From the NCBI GenBank assembly GCA_024642765.1, contig JAHEAM010000153.1:1-8394 (forward strand): DNA of 8,394 nt. The letters are read 5' to 3'. A program made the translations under genes and the position numbers. Position 1 is the first letter of the stretch. Each line of letters begins with the position of its first letter. Below are positions 6,486-8,394 of the stretch, one piece after another. The DNA is from Planctomycetaceae bacterium (GTDB lineage: Bacteria; Planctomycetota; Planctomycetia; Pirellulales; Pirellulaceae). A model generated the notes under the pieces. It did no database searches. It had not been told where the DNA came from and saw only the letters and a list, made by a program, of their open reading frames with translations.

Positions 6486-7466
6486 CTACCAAGTTGTTGA
6501 AGTCCAGCCTGCTTTTTTGTTGGAAGGCTGCGTTAAACTAGCATCTTTAGTTCTGGTTTGAAGGAAACGGCCTTCAATCGGTTGCATGATTTTTTCTGTA
6601 GACACTGTCGCTTCGTTGGTGTAGCTGGCCAAGCGAACCGGAGAGTAGTCCCAAGAGTTTCGAGCAACACTCAATTGCGTCGGACGCGCGGTTACCGCTG
6701 GCGTTGTTTTCCAGGATGCACCCTCAAACATTTCAATAATTGGTCGCTGTTGTTGAATCGGGTTCACGCCGTCAAGGCTTGGTGGAATATTGGCTGCTGG
6801 CGTTGGAGACGTGGGCGTGTTGTAGCTGCCGGTTGTATCCAAAGTTCCATAGCTTGGAGTTGTCGACAATGCTCCGGGCATTGGCTGTGTTGCGTATTGA
6901 GGAATGTTACACGTTGAACAACCGCTGGGAACCATGGCTGAAGTGTTCGTAAGCTGTGAGGCCGAAGTGTTGCAAGTGTTACAGCTCCCGCAAGAATTGC
7001 AGTCGTTGGTGATATACGAAACCGGAACCTTGTATGTTTCCTGACGATAAACGGGTCGGTAGGTCGTGTACGGGACTTGCTTTTGTTGCCAATTGTAGGT
7101 CGTGCAGGGTTTCATGCACGTCACCGTACAACCAGAACAAGGGTCCGAAGAAGTCACTGGTTTGTATTGAGTAACAGGAACTTTTTCCCAGGACGTTCGA
7201 TAGGCCGTGTAGGGCACGTAATTCACTACGGTACGCGAGCAAGATTGCTGGCAAGTAACTTGGCATTGTCCAGGTTGCAATCCACAACCGGCAACGCTGT
7301 TCGTCACCCCGGGTGTTGTGCAGGTCGAACAAGAGTTTTGTTTGCCAAGCGAACATTTGCTACGCAACCAATTGAGTAACGGTCCGGCCTGGGCCGCGTC
7401 GCTGCAGAAGCTGAGCTGAGCAAAAAGGATTGCCGCCGTGATGGACAAAATCTTGAATTGATTCAT
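6486..7466 (-). CDS. Secreted Cys/Thr/Tyr-rich repeat protein, probable planctomycete cell-surface (YTV-like) protein
   Basis: This 326-residue protein has a clear signal peptide (Lys5, hydrophobic core 6-20, cleavage predicted after AQA at 27). The mature part holds 17 Cys, all before residue 187, mostly as CxxC or CxxxC pairs (C46/C49, C110/C113/C117/C121, C156/C159/C162/C165, C183/C186). Two related modules are visible: VPYTAYR-KVPVTQYKPV (84-104) and VPYTTYRPVY-YKVPVSY (131-151), each followed by a Cys cluster. Residues 187-240 are Pro/Thr/Ser/Gln-rich low complexity, and the C-terminal 90 residues are Cys-free. The Tyr-Thr-Val/Pro repeat pattern resembles the YTV domain proteins reported in Rhodopirellula cell walls, thought to be disulfide-crosslinked, but it is not the canonical repeat. 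No lipobox is present (LSFC has Phe before Cys). AGAG lies six bases before the start. No function beyond a structural surface role is claimed. Confidence 0.75.
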   Translation of the reverse strand: MNQFKILSITAAILFAQLSFCSDAAQAGPLLNWLRSKCSLGKQNSCSTCTTPGVTNSVAGCGLQPGQCQVTCQQSCSRTVVNYVPYTAYRTSWEKVPVTQYKPVTSSDPCSGCTVTCMKPCTTYNWQQKQVPYTTYRPVYRQETYKVPVSYITNDCNSCGSCNTCNTSASQLTNTSAMVPSGCSTCNIPQYATQPMPGALSTTPSYGTLDTTGSYNTPTSPTPAANIPPSLDGVNPIQQQRPIIEMFEGASWKTTPAVTARPTQLSVARNSWDYSPVRLASYTNEATVSTEKIMQPIEGRFLQTRTKDASLTQPSNKKAGWTSTTW

Positions 7467-7493
7467 AGGTTTCTCTACTCCAATACGTTTTCT

Positions 7494-7535
7494 GAAGGCC
7501 TACGCGCGTACGAATGAGGCGTGCAATCGGCCTTC
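7494..7535 (-). promoter_or_regulatory. Inverted repeat in the leader of the Cys-rich gene
   Basis: Seven-base perfect arms GAAGGCC and GGCCTTC flank 28 bases that themselves contain a 10-bp palindrome (TACGCGCGTA). It lies 28-69 bases upstream of the ATG, so it could fold in the mRNA leader or bind a dimeric protein. Confidence 0.3.
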
Positions 7536-7806
7536 CAGACATGATGCACCTTGGGGCGCATTGAACGCAGAAAGGTTAGACCGTTTTACGACACAAAATC
7601 GAGGAATAATTTACATCCGCTCTGTTTTTCGCTAGGGAGAGGTCGGTTGTAACGATTGCAGAGACTTTTCGTGTTGGAACCACAAGATTTGGAATCGCAA
7701 TGTACCTCGGGCATCAGATACGTTGGAAAGCGTTGAGGAGTTCAGTAGGTTTTTTTTGCGGCTCCGTTTGGTTTGCGAATTTGACATCAGTTAGATAAAA
7801 CGCAAA

Positions 7807-7836
7807 AAAAGACGCCGACAAGAATCGGCGTCTTTT
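7807..7836 (-). terminator. Intrinsic terminator of the barrel-protein gene
   Basis: The stem AAAAGACGCCGA (7807-7818) pairs with TCGGCGTCTTTT (7825-7836) around a six-base loop. On the minus strand it ends in a run of seven T (A-run 7804-7810 on plus). It begins 29 bases past the stop codon at 7866. Confidence 0.87.
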
Positions 7837-7865
7837 GGAGTTTTTGTTTGCTGTGAAATTCGAAT

Positions 7866-8394
7866 TTAGCGATTCCAGGTAAGCCCGAAGCTAAACCCAG
7901 CTGCTATCATCGATTCGTCGTAGACCCCTGTTGTTCCTCCGCCAAGTCCGTTGACAGAGTTTGGATTGAGCGATGTCGTCAGGTTGTCGGATCGAGAAAT
8001 GCCATCCCACATGTACATCATTTGGAAACCAGTTCGCAAGCCTACATCCCGAGTTAGGAGGTAGGAAACTTCTAGGCGACCGTCAAATACTGGGACAAAC
8101 GATTGGTCTGTGTCGTACGATTCAGAAACACCAATCGCAGTGCCGTTGTACAAAAGGTCTGTCGCGAAGTAGCGTTGTTGGTTATAAGCGGCGGCCATCG
8201 AGCCATCGACTGCGTAGGTGAAGCGACCGCGATTGACGTTATACCGTCCGCCTACTGCCGCACCGATAGCACTGTTCGAAGCGTTTTGTTTGAATCGATT
8301 TGAAAGGTTTACGCCTCCAATGGTGACGTTCGTGTCTTCGATCGTACGATCCGAAACGTTGAGATATTTCAAACCGAAATAGGGTTCGAAGTAT
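7866..8394 (-). CDS. Outer-membrane beta-barrel-like protein, C-terminal part (5' end outside the window)
   Basis: At least 175 residues are encoded, and the frame is open to the window edge. Reading inward from the edge gives YFEPYFGLKYLNV, so the TTG at 8372 is an internal Leu codon and not a start. The sequence alternates hydrophobic and polar residues and is rich in aromatic and Gly residues: AIGAAVGGRYNVNRGRFTYAV, then FVPVFDGRLEVSYLLTRDVG, then LRTGFQMMYMWDGISRS. It closes with MIAAGFSFGLTWNR, which fits a terminal barrel strand. The pattern resembles planctomycete porin-like (BBP7-type) proteins, in which a short paired-strand segment is followed by a loop carrying NSVNGLGGGTTG. The family name is a guess from style. 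It would lie in the outer membrane, perhaps as a pore or surface protein. A strong terminator follows. Confidence 0.65.
   Translation of the reverse strand, partial: YFEPYFGLKYLNVSDRTIEDTNVTIGGVNLSNRFKQNASNSAIGAAVGGRYNVNRGRFTYAVDGSMAAAYNQQRYFATDLLYNGTAIGVSESYDTDQSFVPVFDGRLEVSYLLTRDVGLRTGFQMMYMWDGISRSDNLTTSLNPNSVNGLGGGTTGVYDESMIAAGFSFGLTWNR

Larger units (their letters stand above)
7467..7865. other. 399-bp gap: leader of the Cys-rich gene and terminator of the next gene
   Basis: There is no gene I can support here. Close to the Cys-rich gene is an inverted repeat GAAGGCC (7494-7500) / GGCCTTC (7529-7535), and between its arms lies the perfect palindrome TACGCGCGTA (7501-7510). A direct repeat CGTTG (7721-7725, 7731-7735) has a ten-base period. 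T8 at 7750-7757 on the plus strand has no hairpin before it. A terminator for the leftward gene at 7866 lies at 7807-7836. I could not find a convincing -35/-10 pair on the minus strand, although a promoter for the Cys-rich gene must be somewhere between about 7536 and 7800. Confidence 0.5.

Noticed and set aside
7401..7410. Lipoprotein signal (LSFC) in the Cys-rich protein
   Set aside because: Phe at the -1 position does not fit a lipobox, while AQA at 25-27 is a good type I cleavage site.
7360..7542. 60-codon minus-strand frame beginning in the leader of the Cys-rich gene
   Set aside because: It runs out of frame into the signal-peptide region of the Cys-rich gene, and its composition is not protein-like; the inverted repeat explains the conserved look of the region better.
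7866..8372. TTG at 8372 as a start codon of the barrel gene
   Set aside because: The frame continues to the right edge with coherent sequence (YFEPYFGLKY), so this TTG is a Leu codon.
1..8394. CRISPR array, tRNA, rRNA, transposase or phage genes
   Set aside because: No regularly spaced repeats, cloverleaf-like sequence, rRNA signatures or mobile-element proteins were seen on either strand.

Overview
The window looks like chromosomal DNA of a planctomycete, most probably a member of the Pirellulaceae. This is inferred from protein style only: a secreted Cys-rich protein with repeated VPYTxYR and KVPV modules resembling planctomycete cell-wall (YTV-type) proteins, a TPR protein ending in a CPDEKFRDGKRAVELA-type segment common in this phylum, a bacterial DRG-like GTPase, and an outer-membrane barrel C-terminus containing YFEPYFGLKYLNV. 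Base composition is moderate, close to half G+C by eye. No mobile element, CRISPR array, rRNA or tRNA is visible.

Layout. (1) 1..1040 (+): the 3' part of a gene for a PpiD/SurA-like periplasmic chaperone or peptidyl-prolyl isomerase. It enters from outside the window through a 15-bp tandem repeat encoding PATQE. (2) 1041..1218: a convergent gap with small hairpins and a T-tract. (3) 1219..2148 (-): a short primary-type (RpoD/SigA-like) sigma-70 factor. (4) 2149..2358: a divergent promoter region with a perfect TATAAT facing right. (5) 2359..3747 (+): mnmE, starting at TTG. Next, 36 bp later, comes 3784..5193 (+), an exported protein with an SH3-like N-terminal domain and eight perfectly phased 34-residue TPRs, probably in the same transcript. 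(6) 5256..6251 (-): a DRG-type GTPase with a C-terminal TGS domain, convergent with the TPR gene. (7) 6486..7466 (-): the exported Cys-rich protein, followed by a strong intrinsic terminator at 6411..6441. (8) 7467..7865: a 399-bp gap holding the terminator of the next gene and the leader of the Cys-rich gene. (9) 7866..8394 (-): the C-terminal end of an outer-membrane beta-barrel-like protein, cut by the window edge.

The genes do not form one obvious pathway. Most are housekeeping or envelope functions: sigma factor, tRNA wobble-uridine modification, ribosome-associated GTPase, periplasmic folding, and cell-surface proteins. I see no convincing new multi-gene system. The most worthwhile points are the degenerate switch II of the DRG-like GTPase, the altered switch II of MnmE, and the two-module Cys-rich surface protein with its structured leader.
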